Assembly: GCA_013399895.1 (NCBI GenBank) | Contig: VXBA01002619.1 | Coordinates: forward strand, 49,818 to 113,817 | Direction: 5' to 3' | Length of the DNA stretch: 64,000 nucleotides | Source of the DNA: Serilophus lunatus | Taxonomy: Eukaryota > Chordata > Aves > Passeriformes > Eurylaimidae | In this document: piece after piece, positions 1 through 10,725 of the stretch | How the letters are laid out: the number at the start of each line of letters is the position of its first letter | Position numbering within the stretch: position 1 is the first letter of the stretch | Program-made: the position numbers and the translations under genes | The notes under the pieces: model-generated | Told to the model about the DNA's origin: nothing | Seen by the model: only the letters and a program-made list of their open reading frames with translations | Database searches by the model: none

Positions 1-766
1 CCCCCTCTTGGGGGGTTCCCAGGGACGGCAGGTGCACGGGGGAGGCAGCAGCCACTCCAAGGGTGCTGCAGGTGACCCGCGGCCAGTAAAGATGGAGCCT
101 CCAAGCATCAAACACATGGGTTTTGGCAGGAACTGCCATTTTGCCTGGAAGTGAAGATCCCAGAAGAGGGGTGGAGCCCGGATCGCTGGCCAACCAGAAG
201 ATGGCTAAGCCGGGAAGAAGACAGAGATTCTCGTGGGACTTGGAGGGCTTAAAAAGGCTGAACATTGAAGTCCTCCCTCTCTTCAGTTTCCTGCGAGCTG
301 GCAAGCAGCACGGCCCCTCTCCTCCCATTTTCCAGGCCCAGTGGCTTGACTCTGCCCACCTTCATTGGCACCAGAGCCAAGCCAGCATAACTGCAAGTGA
401 AAAGCTTCCCCGAGTGGCTTCCAGGGGTGGGGAGAGCTTTTCACTTCTTTGTGTTTTACAGAGACTTCAAGGGCCAGGAGTGATACCATCAGAGAGAGAG
501 AGAGAGAGGCGGCTTCCTTTTTTTTCCCCCCTGCTTTTCCTGTGCCAGCCTGCCTGGCCTTCGAGAAGCAGTTGTTTGGTTTGTTGTTTTTTTTCCTTTC
601 CCAATTTGCATGACTTTGTCAGGTGTATTTTTGTGTTAAGTCTGGGGTTTCCATTATTTCTTTTCTTCCCCCTGGTTGAGCCTCATACGAATAAACTGTT
701 TCCCTGCTGTTCAAATTCTGGTTAGTCTTTTCATCATTGTGAAAAACAGTGGTTCAAACCACCACA
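1..766 (+). mobile_element. Solo LTR, family A copy 1 (cut by window edge)
   Basis: This is the 3' part of a GC-rich avian endogenous-retrovirus LTR. It aligns by eye with 3965-4640: both carry a 'TTTTGG.GGGAACTGCCATTTTG' block, a block beginning 'CTGCAGGTTGA'-like, a CTTCAAGGG motif followed by a GAGA tract, and the same tail. Seen here are a TATA-like CTTAAAAAGG at 248-257, AATAAA at 690-695, and a terminal GTGGTTCAAACCACCACA ending at 766. The 5' end lies outside the window, so the target duplication cannot be tested. No gag, pol or env sequence follows, which fits a solo LTR. The 200-codon open frame at 123-725 runs through the LTR and has no recognisable domain; I do not call it a gene. 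Confidence 0.8.
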
Positions 767-2239
767 ACATGTTAACCTCCATCAGAATTACAACTGGACT
801 CTAAATATGCAAAATCTCTTCTGCTATCTCACTGTGTTATGGCTGTTATACTGGCAATAGATAACCTTAAGAAACCTGTACTGCATGTCATGCAGAACTG
901 CAAGAACTGAAAGGACAGTTAAGAAACAGAGTCCCTGGAATTTATAGTGCAGGATCAGAATTTGGGCATCATCACTCTTTGTTGAGTGAGCTCATGGAAA
1001 TTCAGAGTAACTACATTTTTCTCTTAACTTGACAATGAATGATTGCCACTAAGTTCTAAAATGTTCCAAAGCAGGTATACATATCTGTTTTCAAAAATGA
1101 AATAGACTGAGTGAGAAAAAGCAAGGTATGATTATTAGTTATATGTATGAGAGAAATTCATATAACAAATATAATAATTACACTTGTGAAAAGAAAAATG
1201 CAGAAGGAGAAAAAGATATATTGAACAGGAAGCAGAATAGATACTAACACCGAACAAAAGATGAAAAAAGGAACTGGTGAAGGGTGGGGAGGAGTATCAA
1301 ATACTGTGAAAAAATCAATTATAGCTATAGTAATGTATGGTTTGTATTTAAAAAACAATTACATTTTGTTTAGACTGTGATCCACATTTTCTACCTAAAT
1401 ACAACTAAGACAGTTAAACAACATGAAATTTGAATAATGAGAGTGGAAAATGACTGCACACACTTGTAGCAGTGTGACCAGAATCAAAGAGAAATCAAAC
1501 CAGAATCTTCAAAGTGCTTATAGTTTAATATTTGCACATTCTAGGCAGGTCTAGGCACAAACAGAACAAGTTGTCTTTCCAGTAGCAAGATGGGTAGGAG
1601 ATACTTGAATGCCCAGCTTTTCACCTTCAGTCCTTCTCCTGCAATTAAGTTAAATATCATCCTTTTTATATGGAGCTTTCTTTGTGTGACATACACTAAC
1701 AAATGGGAGTGTTTTTATGAAGGATCATAAATCTGGAAACTAGACAGGGAAAGTATTTCATTCTTAGGCTTCCCTCATCTTCATTTTAGGGGTATCTGTT
1801 GATAGATATTTTGGTCCTAGTTATCAAATACATTATAAAAGAATAGACTTATTAATATAAAAAGAATTTGCAAGGTGTGAATTAGGGAAGATGAGCCCTC
1901 CAAACCCTTATCTGACCTCCAAGCTGTATTTTCAAATATTAAGCTCATTAAAGGATAAAAAAATCACAAACAAAATCCTTCCTTATTTTGTGTGACATAT
2001 TTCAGTTTCTGTCAGAAGGCCCTGGGCAGTCTGACCTAACACTAGATCAATGGTGCAAGTAGTCAGTATGCTAGAGGGCAGGATTGTTATTTAAGGGGTT
2101 CTCAACAGGCTATGGAAACAGGAAAAATTCAGCAAAGCCAGATAGTAAGTTTTGCTCCTCGTGTAGGATTACTCCACACAAAAATTAAAGCTAGAAGATC
2201 AAATTAGAAAACAGTTTTGCAGAAAAGAAACAGAGGGTC
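767..2239. other. AT-rich unique DNA, no gene seen
   Basis: No long open frame, splice-like exon or recognisable repeat was found. Only short AT-rich runs are visible. Confidence 0.6.
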
Positions 2240-2800
2240 AATATGAATAACATGGTGAATATGAGTCAGCAGAGAGCCCTTGTGATAGCAAGGACCCATG
2301 ACATATTCATCTGCATTTGTAAGCCAAAGCTAGCAGGTTGAGTAAAATTATTTTGCTTCTCTGTGTGATATTTGTGAAGTGGCATCTGTAGTGCTGTGTT
2401 TAGTTTTGGGGTCCTTGGTACAAACAATCATGTAGACAAACCAGAGTGTATGCATCAGAAGGTTACTAAGTTAGGGACTAATGCATAATACATAACACTT
2501 CAGGAAAGTTTGTTTCTCAGCCTGATAAAAAGAAGGCTAAAGAGTTATTGTGAGTTAATGGGAAGGTATTTGACCATTCTTTTAGAATAAGAATACAAAG
2601 ATAGTGTCTTCCTGTAAGTGTATAGTGTAAGGAAATAGTAGCAGTTACAATTTGCAGCAAGGATGGTGCCAGTTAGATATGAAGAAAATCTTCAGAAGAA
2701 AAGTAATTAAAAATTGAAAGGGCTTTTCTGAGATGTGCAGTTTTTGTTTCAGAGATCTTTGGAGCTTCCCAGAGGATGGCTCTAAGACTTTTGCCCTGGT
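2240..2800 (+). mobile_element. Old CR1 LINE fragment (ORF2 3' part)
   Basis: The order of degenerate phrases follows the CR1 ORF2 end: 'GAATATGAGTCAGCAG' near 2257, then 'CTGTGTTTAGTTTTGGGGTCC' broken across 2394-2415 (the 'cortical' YCVQFW..P segment), a 'CAGCCTGATAAAAAGAAGGCT' segment at about 2519-2540, and a segment like 'AGATATGAAGAAAATCTTC' near 2675. Many substitutions and small indels remove any reading frame, so this is an ancient, dead copy. CR1 is the dominant LINE of birds and is normally 5'-truncated, as here. The match is from memory of the family, and its exact ends are uncertain. Confidence 0.6.
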
Positions 2801-3075
2801 GTTAGATCTACTTTAAGCGGAAGTTTGAACCACATGACATTCAAAGGTTCCACTAAAGCTAAACTGTTCTATAGAGATGTGATTGCATGATTATATTCAA
2901 TCAAGATATCCTTGTGTTATATCTAAATAACATGATTGTATTAACATGTTTTAATCTTTCTGGATGAGGCTTCTCTGATTTCACGGTAGACCTGTACATT
3001 TTGCATATTTACATATGAAAAGTTATAGAGCTATAGGTAAATAATTCTATCAGACAAGATTTTGTTATTAAGTAC
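2801..3075. other. AT-rich spacer with left target duplication of the next LTR
   Basis: No gene is visible. The last five bases, AGTAC (3071-3075), are probably the left copy of the target-site duplication of the LTR starting at 3076. Confidence 0.5.
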
Positions 3076-3855
3076 TGTAGGGGTTTGAAAGGGGAGGGGG
3101 GTACAGGGGGGTGCTGGCGGGTTCTTAGAGGGAGCGGGGGAGGGGGAAGGGATCCCCGTTTTGGTATAAACCCTGGTTTTTTCAGTTTTTTTTTCCCTTG
3201 CTTCCTTCCCTGACTCACTGCTGGTTCTCCCCAGGACACAGTTTAACTCTAGCACGGCCCCGGCGTGGGGTATATGGGACCGGGGCAGGACCCGGAGCCC
3301 GCAGTGCCTGGAGCAGGGCCGGGAGCCTGATGTGTGCGGGGCCAGTTCCCAGGAGCCCACGGTGCCAGTGCGGGGTTGCAGAGCGGGCCGGGCGGAGGCA
3401 GTGGGTTGCGGGCATTAATCGCAGCTCCAGCCCGGGAACGGCCCCCCATGCGGGCATTTGCTGGTTCTCCCTGGGCAGGTGGCAGCGGGGCCAGGAGGGG
3501 AGCTCAGCTGGTCCCGCCAGCGCGGTCCTAGTGGCCACGCTGTTGCAGGTTGGGTCCTTTGCCTGGAGCTGTCCCAGCGCCGGGGAGGGGAGGTCACTGT
3601 GTGTTTTCCTTCCTCTCCCTCGGGCGGTCTCCTGCTTCCTGGGGATTGGCACTGGCTTTGCTGGCCCGGAGCTGCTGTGGGGGTGCCCCGGTGGTCGTGC
3701 CGGTCCCGCGCTGCCACGAGGAAAACCGGCAAGAAGCCCCGCAGCGCCAGTGGCCCCGGGAACAACCCCTGCGTGGCAGGAGGGGCTCAGTTGCTGCCCG
3801 GGCAGCCCCGGACACCTCTTTTGTGGGTTTCTGTGGTTGGCGGGCACCCTGGCAG

Positions 3856-3965
3856 GCGGTAGCCATCCCATGGCTGGCAAAAGATGGCACCGGGGGGCGG
3901 TCACGTCACAGNGGTAGCCATCCCATGGCTGGCAAAAGATGGCACCGGGGAGCTGTCAGCTCACA
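3856..3965 (+). repeat. 55-bp tandem duplication joined at a single N
   Basis: Two near-identical units (3856-3910 and 3911-3965) share GGTAGCCATCCCATGGCTGG and the following AAAAGATGGCACCGGGG. The second unit has the ambiguous base at 3912. Differences are confined to the last third of the unit. LTR copy 1 shows only one comparable unit. This may be a true tandem duplication or an unmerged overlap between assembly pieces. Confidence 0.85.
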
Positions 3966-4095
3966 GATTTTGGTGGGAACTGCCATTTTGTTGGAGCCAG
4001 GAACCTCAAAGGGGGACGTGGAGCCCAGACCGCTGGCCAATCCGAAGTGGCGAAGCTGGGAAGAGGACCACAAGACTTGCGTGGGTCTTGGAGAG

Positions 4096-4103
4096 CTTAA
4101 AAG
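4096..4103 (+). promoter_or_regulatory. Putative LTR TATA box
   Basis: CTTAAAAG lies about 450 bp before AATAAA and is preserved in copy 1 (248-257) and, as CATAAAAACC, at 33272-33281. That positional conservation supports it as the U3 core promoter. Activity today is unknown. Confidence 0.45.
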
Positions 4104-4549
4104 CCCAAAGGAACGGAAGTTCTCTCTCTTTGGCTTCCTGGAGGGGTGGAGAGCAGGAGCACGGCCTCTCTTCTCCGACTCCCAGGCCTTGTGGCATGGC
4201 TCCGCCTATCCCCCATCGGCATTGGAGCCAATCCAGCACAACTGCAGGTTGACGGCTTCCCCAAAATAACATCCCGGGTTGGGGGGGAGGAACCTTTTAC
4301 TCTGTTGTGTTTTTCAGAGACTTCAAGGGCTGGGAGTTGGCTGCCATCAGAGAGAGGGAGAGAGAAGGAGGAAGCGGCTTTCCCTTCCAGCTGCTTCTCT
4401 TTGGCCAGCCTTCCTGGCCTTTGAAAGCAGTTCCCTTATTCTTTTTTTTTCTTTCTTTTTCCCTTTCGCGTGGTTTTTGTTGGGTTTAATTATGTGTCAA
4501 GTCTGGGACTCCCATAAACTATTTGCATTTTTTTGATAAGTCTCAGACA

Positions 4550-4555
4550 AATAAA
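4550..4555 (+). terminator. LTR polyadenylation signal
   Basis: AATAAA is followed by CTGTTTCCTGTTGTTAATTC. The same hexamer plus CTGTTT occurs at 690-695 and 33637-33642, and in reverse at 13796-13801, so it is part of the family A LTR. Confidence 0.6.
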
Positions 4556-4640
4556 CTGTTTCCTGTTGTTAATTCTGTTCATTCTTCTCGTCACTATTGA
4601 GAGTGCCCCCTAGTTGATATAGTGGTTCTAAACCACCACA

Positions 4641-4844
4641 AGTATCTATTTATGAAAGCAGATAAATGAACATGTATCAAATAGAATAGATTATTACTGA
4701 TACTTGAGTCTTCAAAAAAGGCATGTAATGGTTTAACATATAATTGTTATCGATCATGTAATTAGCGGCTTGGTGTCATTTTCTAAATGACAGACTTGGT
4801 GATGTTTTCAAAGAAAGGAAAAAAGAAAACTCACAAAATGAAAG
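4641..4844. other. AT-rich spacer
   Basis: Begins with AGTAT, the right target-duplication candidate of the preceding LTR. Nothing else is recognisable. Confidence 0.5.
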
Positions 4845-4975
4845 GTATGTATGTGTGTATGTATGTATGTATGTATGTATCTATCTATCAATCTATGTAT
4901 CTATCTATCTATGTATCTATCTATGTATCTATGTATCTATCTATGTATCTATCTATGTATCTATGTATCTATCTA

Positions 4976-5049
<74 letters not shown>

Positions 5050-5050
5050 T
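4845..5050 (+). repeat. GTAT/CTAT tetranucleotide microsatellite
   Basis: About 205 bp of tetranucleotide repeat. It begins as GTAT units, becomes an interspersed CTAT/GTAT zone with occasional AATC interruptions, and ends in an uninterrupted CTAT run from about 4975 to 5050. The uninterrupted run is probably length-polymorphic. Apparent proteins made of repeated Tyr-Leu-Ser-Ile are translations of this repeat. Confidence 0.98.
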
Positions 5051-8000
5051 TTTCCACCAGCTGGGAATACCCAGATATATGTACATTGTTTTGGTGGTTG
5101 CCTTGAAAACACCTTCATAAGAGTGTGTGTGATTTTTTTGGTTTTTTAGACGAAATTTATTTCCACAGGGTTCATTTTTTATTATTTTGCTAAAATTCAA
5201 TTTGTTCTAATGCATGTTTCCAACTTGCACATTTCTTTCCAGATAAGTTGCTTTGAAGTTACCTTTGTTAAAATATGTTTTGTTGAGTTGTGGACATTTT
5301 GTGACAGTGATGTGACTCAGTTCACACAGTCAGAATATGCAGCTGTGAAGAAAAATATGCATGCTGGAGTGCAATGAAACATTAAAAGAAAGGCATTTCT
5401 GATATAAAAAAATATGTTTGTGTCATAGAATTTCCAGTTTTTATCATTTATAGTACACTTAGTTTCAAATGTATGATGTTTCATTATTTCTCACTCTTAT
5501 TCCTTAGAAATTAATTATTAAAAAACCCCAAAACCCAACACATTGGATTTAGTATATTTAGTTTAATGTTTATCTTACAAAAAAAAAAAAATCTGACTCC
5601 CTAATTTTTTGTTTACTTTGAAAGAGTCTGTGATGTTATAACAGTTCCACATATTTTCAAATACAAGGCAAATGGAAACTAAAAATAAGTAACTAGAGGC
5701 TAAATCTTTTTCTAACTTGAGACTTACATCAGTTTAATACTTATTACACAACAAGTTTTAGATTAGACTGGCATAGGAGAAAAATAAGCATGGAGGGGAA
5801 TGCATATTATAAAAGTATTGCTTTTTTCAATGTCCTACCGCTGTAGACACGTGTCTGTGAAGTGCAATAACTGATCTTCAAAGAGCAAGCTCAATTAAGA
5901 GATATTTCAGAACAACTTGCATCTAAAAAAGTCATTTACTAACACAGGGAATGCAGGGACTTTCCAGAACTCTCATTCCTTCCCCAATGACTCCCCAGTG
6001 GTTCCAGGGAGACTGGAAGAACAGCCTTTTTCCAGAGTTTCCACAAATGACCAGATGAAGGTATTTGTGGGAAAAACAAAACAAAACATACACTAAACCA
6101 CCTACCAAAATTAACAAATGAAACAACAACCCAAACAAAACCAAAAAATAAAACCAGCAACAATGAATTGTGAATAAAACCAGTTTCCCAGTCAGACAAT
6201 CCACAACCATAATATTGGCTGTATTGGATATTATAAACATGCTGACAGAAGCGTAACACTTAGTTATCTTGAAAATGTCAATAATGCGAACTTAGGAAGA
6301 GAAAAGGATCTGTGAGCACTTAAAAACTGTCTAGCTGGAAGATGAGCTGGCATATGAGACAACTTCTAGAAGAAAAAAGAAATTAACTGGGAGGAATAGT
6401 AATAATTTAGAGATAAAATGTTAAAATGGAACTGAAGGAAGAAAACAAATGCAATTACTCTGTAACACAGAAATAGAATTAACTTAGAATCTATTTTAGA
6501 CATGCGGAGGTGACAAAACCTTGAAAATGTTATCTCTTCCAATAGTTTCAGAACTGATTTCCCCTACACCCTTCCTTTAAGGACATAATATCATCATAAA
6601 AAGGCTGACAGGAAAAAAATACTGAAAAAACTCTTATGTTTAAGATATGTTTTTAGAAGTAAATATCAATGAAAGAAAAAATGTGAAAGCTAAACTAGAT
6701 ATAACTTTTCATTATCATTATTGAAGTTGTGTTCCAGCTTATAAAACATGCTAAATAAATTTTTAAAAAAGCAATAGAAAAACTAGAATATAGTAAATAT
6801 TCTTTCATTCTTAGGAACAATGGTATTTGATGAAAATTTATCTACTGAATAGATATCTCTCTTCTTAATCTTTGCTTTATTTTAAACTGTAACAGCTAAA
6901 ATGGTTAATATTGTCATAATAATAGAAATAAAGCTTCTCCCCTCTTTCAACAATTTAGCAAAAGTTAGCTTAAACAAAATTGAAATATTGAAAGTCTCTT
7001 TCTGCCCCTTAACAATGATATTGGTAAAATACTTCTGCATTTTCAGAGATGATTTATTGGAAACTCAGTTGAGCACTGTTCAGCTCTGATATAAATCATA
7101 TATCACATCAAAAAGCAGTACCCTTTATTACAGTGTCTGACCAGTGGTACACCCATGAGCCCTTTTTTATTGTGGTGTGTTTTTCCTTTCTCATATGATG
7201 ATAACTGAAGCTTGGTCACTAGAGTAAGTGGGAATGTATCACAGTGAGAAAAAAAAATGAATATAAAGAAATGTATTTCAAATTATTATGTCAGCTTCAA
7301 CTAGGAAGAAAATGTTTATCTGAATGCTCTATTTTTGAAAAGTTGGCAGATTTTAATTTTTAGCACAGAAATTATTCTTAGAAAATTATCACTTTTTGAT
7401 GGAAAAGCAAGTTTTCTGTAATCATAGCTTTCTGTCTAAATAATATACAAAAACATGTTTATGACAATTTTTTTAATGTAGATGTTAGTTTTATATTTTG
7501 ATGTACCTCACAGTGAAATTTCCATTGAGTTACAGACTCTTCATGATATACTGCAATGTATATTTACTACTGAATATCTGTTTTAACAAGGGCATGACAG
7601 TATAAGGTTTTTACTGTCTTGATATTATAAGAAGTTAAATGAATCCTGATATAATCAGAAGAGCAGATTAGCAATAAACTTTCATTTAAAATTTAGCTTT
7701 AAAGCACACGAAAATTTAAGTCAGGGTTGCAAATCTCTACCCAGCAGACAAAGAAGATGACAATACAACTTCTGTTGGGCTAAACCAGTCATGCCATAAA
7801 GACTTTTCATATTAAATTCTATGGGTGAAGTATTTTATAAAAATGCTAATTAAGGTTTAGCAAAATCTGTTTTGCTTTGCATTTACTTTTTAAAAATGTC
7901 TGTTCAGCATGGAAAAGAAAGAACATGGCAGATGTTGTGAAAAATCAGCATCTATTGAGGGTTTCAAGTGTCCTAAAAAAGACTTACTGCCTTTCTGAAC

Positions 8001-10554
8001 AAGATCAAAACAAGGAAATTTTTGTTAGGAAGGAAAAAAGAAAGTCACTGCAGAACAACAGAAATTCAAATAGTATGTGTGTCTTTTTTTTTTTTTTTTT
8101 TTTTTTAAACTATCGGCTGCTATAAGTGGTATGCATTTTGTTCTGATAGTAATAGCTTAAAGATTTATTGAACTTCTATTTTACTGGTTTTTACTGTAAG
8201 AATAAAAGCAAATGGTATGGAGATTTTGAGAAAGCCAAGAGATTTCTCAAATTTGTCTGACAAATAACATTGTGTAGAACTACTAGCAAATACGAGGGGG
8301 AAAAGCAGAATAAATTTCTAGGTATTAGAAGAGGAAAATGTAATCTCTCCGTATTTACAGAATAGATTTTCACGTAACTGTATAAAAATACTTTTCTTAA
8401 AGATCCTCATGCTCCAGATCATGTTATTTCCCTATTCTGACTCTGTCTTCAGGGATGCAAAAAATTCTACTGATTTCAAAAGAAATACCAAAATAGAAGA
8501 TGAGTCAGAAAAAATTATTAAATATTCAATCCAATACTATTCCAAGTTAAAAATTAAATGTTGAAGGCCGTTTAACTTCACCTCAGATGCTGTCAAATGG
8601 ACAATGACACACCACAGTTTTTTATTTTTTTAGAAATATACAAATATTCAGAGTAAATTCAATAATATTTACATAAATTATGATAAAACTCTAGTCTTAT
8701 GGTAGTTAACAATTTAATTCTCAAAAGCTATTAATTTCTGTGAGAGATTGGAGAGAATGGATGGTATATTCCAGGCTTTTTTTGTGAAGTACTTAATTTT
8801 ATTCCGAAATAGACCTTCATTATTATGTAAATGAATTATTGCTCCTCCACTAGATTAGACATACATATTTGAGTTACTTGAATAGAAGAGACATATTCCC
8901 TTGAAAATTTTCCTGCCTTGCCCCTTCTTAGATGCATAACAGCTAATTTTATTTTCAAGATATCACCACTCTGTAATGGTGAAGACAAACTACTGAAGAT
9001 GAGAGGTAATCTCTCTTGCTTCTAGTGTTCCACTTTATAGCCAGCAGTTTTACTCACAAGTCACTCAGATGTGATTGAGCAGAGCTCCAAGACTTGAGAG
9101 ACCAAGGAACTTGTCTGGATACAAGGATGGAACAAAAAAATCCCAGTGCTTCCAGCTCAACATTTGAATAAGTTTTTTTTTCTCTAACAGAGACATTTAC
9201 CAAGTTCTTGAATTATTAGAGAGATGGGAATTAACAAGAATTGATGTGTAAATGAGAGAAGAATACTGCTGAAATCCTGTCTTCTTTTGCTTTAAAGTTA
9301 TAATTACAACAAATTAATTTCTATTCTCTTTTGCAAAATCAGTGTCATAAGTCAAATATATTAAAGAAAAGTAACAGTATAATATAATGTAGGAAATGTA
9401 ATTGGTAATGTAATTTTGAGAGTTTTGTAAAGTCTTTTTTCTGTAGTAGATAGACATCCAAAAATTTCCGTTCTGCACCGCACACAATAAAATACAGAAG
9501 ATCTTATGTCTAAATGGAAAAATGGGGTAGAAGACAGTAAAAACATGATAGCACATAGGTCACAGGATAATGAGATTTTAACTTCTAATTCTTCACTGTT
9601 ATGTTTCCTACATATGTAGCTGACAGTCTCAGTATATTTTTCTTTTAAATACTTTACTCAAGGGGGGGACAAAAAGATATCTTGTTGTCAGCTGGATTCA
9701 ATTTATGTAATCTCATTTTAGATGACCAACTTATTTGCATTGGCATTTGATTTCATCAGACAGTCTCCTTTTACAGTCTCTAGAGAGTAATAAAATCTTC
9801 TGTTGTGCAATTGCTATGATGAATATCCAAAGAAGAAAAACTGATCTGCGAGTTCCTGCTCTTCCCCTCTGTAAGTCTAGTGGCTGAGAAATAAAAGAAG
9901 AGTTTTAGAGAATGTTTCAAGAATTTTTCAAGAAAGTTGGAGAGCTGAGACAGCATTGTATTGCAAACCAGTAGGAAAATAATAAATTTGTTCAAATATC
10001 TTTTTCATAAGTGCCGGTAGAATTTTGTTGAAAACATTGTGTATGAAAATTCAGATATGTCTATGCAGGAGAAAACCTGCACATCCAGAATGCAAAAATC
10101 TGAAGACTGTTTTGGAAGACATTTTATGGGAAGCATTCTATGTAATTATACTACATTTGCGATAGCTTTATTGAAAAATGTAAGAATCAAGGAACTGTCC
10201 AAGGTAATTGCGTACCAAGAATTTAATCTTCATTTGACCATTATTTTACAGCATAAATTAGTGACATGTTTATCACCCATTATTATATTTATTTTCTTTC
10301 TTACTGCCATTTTTTTTCCTTTATTTTTTGGTTCTCTGTAAATTGAGTTATGAAATACTGAGTATCAAGATGGTTTATTTCCTCAGATTTCTAAACAGTA
10401 TCTGGAGCTAATATTCATTATTAACCCTAGAAACTCAACCTGCACTTTGTAGACATCACTCATTTCTTGGATAAAGAATTTCACATCTAGAAAACTAGTT
10501 CTAGTGGTAGATTTTTGGTGAAATACAATCCAGGGAAACAACTGAAATACAGAT
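5051..10554. other. AT-rich desert, no gene seen
   Basis: Over 5 kb without a credible gene. It contains T- and A-rich runs, a CAAAA/AAC-rich stretch near 6075-6165, and a 23-base T tract at 8084-8106. Open frames here are under about 105 codons, of low-complexity composition, and show no motif I recognise. No CR1 octamer end or LTR border is evident. Confidence 0.6.
8084..8106 (+). repeat. Poly-T tract (23 T)
   Basis: An uninterrupted T run. The sequence on either side is unique and AT-rich and shows no gene-derived sequence, so there is no support for a processed pseudogene. Confidence 0.95.
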
Positions 10555-10725
10555 AAGGGCATGCTCCAAGCAGCTGCTTGGCACTACGCTCACAGATCAG
10601 AGCCCTGTGGAGCGCTGTGATGTATATTAATAAACAAGCGTGGACATGGTCTAAATGCCCAGAAGATGTTGAAATCTGGTTCAGATAGCAACCAAAGAAT
10701 GCCTTTGGCACTGTATGACAAAACA
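10555..10725 (+). mobile_element. Possible ERV LTR 3' fragment
   Basis: A less AT-rich block carries AATAAACAAGCGTGGACATGG (signal at about 10630), then a segment like 'GATGTTGAAATCTGG...GCAACCAAAGAATGCCTTTGGCACTGTATGACAAAACA', broken over 10666-10725. The layout of a polyadenylation signal followed by about 95 bp ending in CA resembles the R-U5 end of avian ERVK-type LTRs. No left end or target duplication was found, so this remains tentative. Confidence 0.35.

Larger units (their letters stand above)
3076..4640 (+). mobile_element. Solo LTR, family A copy 2 (full length)
   Basis: A GC-rich block of 1565 bp in AT-rich surroundings starts TGTAGGGGTTTGAAAGG and ends AACCACCACA, the TG...CA form of retroviral LTRs. 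It is flanked by AGTAC (3071-3075) and AGTAT (4641-4645), a 5-bp target duplication with one mismatch. Five-base duplications are typical of ERVL-like elements. A TATA-like CTTAAAAG at 4096-4103 and AATAAA at 4550-4555 give the expected U3-R-U5 order about 450 bp apart. The same two signals recur at matching places in copy 1 and in the LTR at 32400-33712. A second TATAAA (3165-3170) near the 5' end is less likely to be the promoter. No internal viral genes follow. Several overlapping open frames here are by-products of high GC content. Confidence 0.88.

Noticed and set aside
3198..4269. Several open frames of 116-239 codons on both strands
   Set aside because: All lie in one GC-rich LTR, several cross the N or the tandem duplication, and no frame stands out from the others.
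4787..5149. 120-codon Tyr-Leu-Ser-Ile repeat protein
   Set aside because: It is a translation of the tetranucleotide microsatellite.
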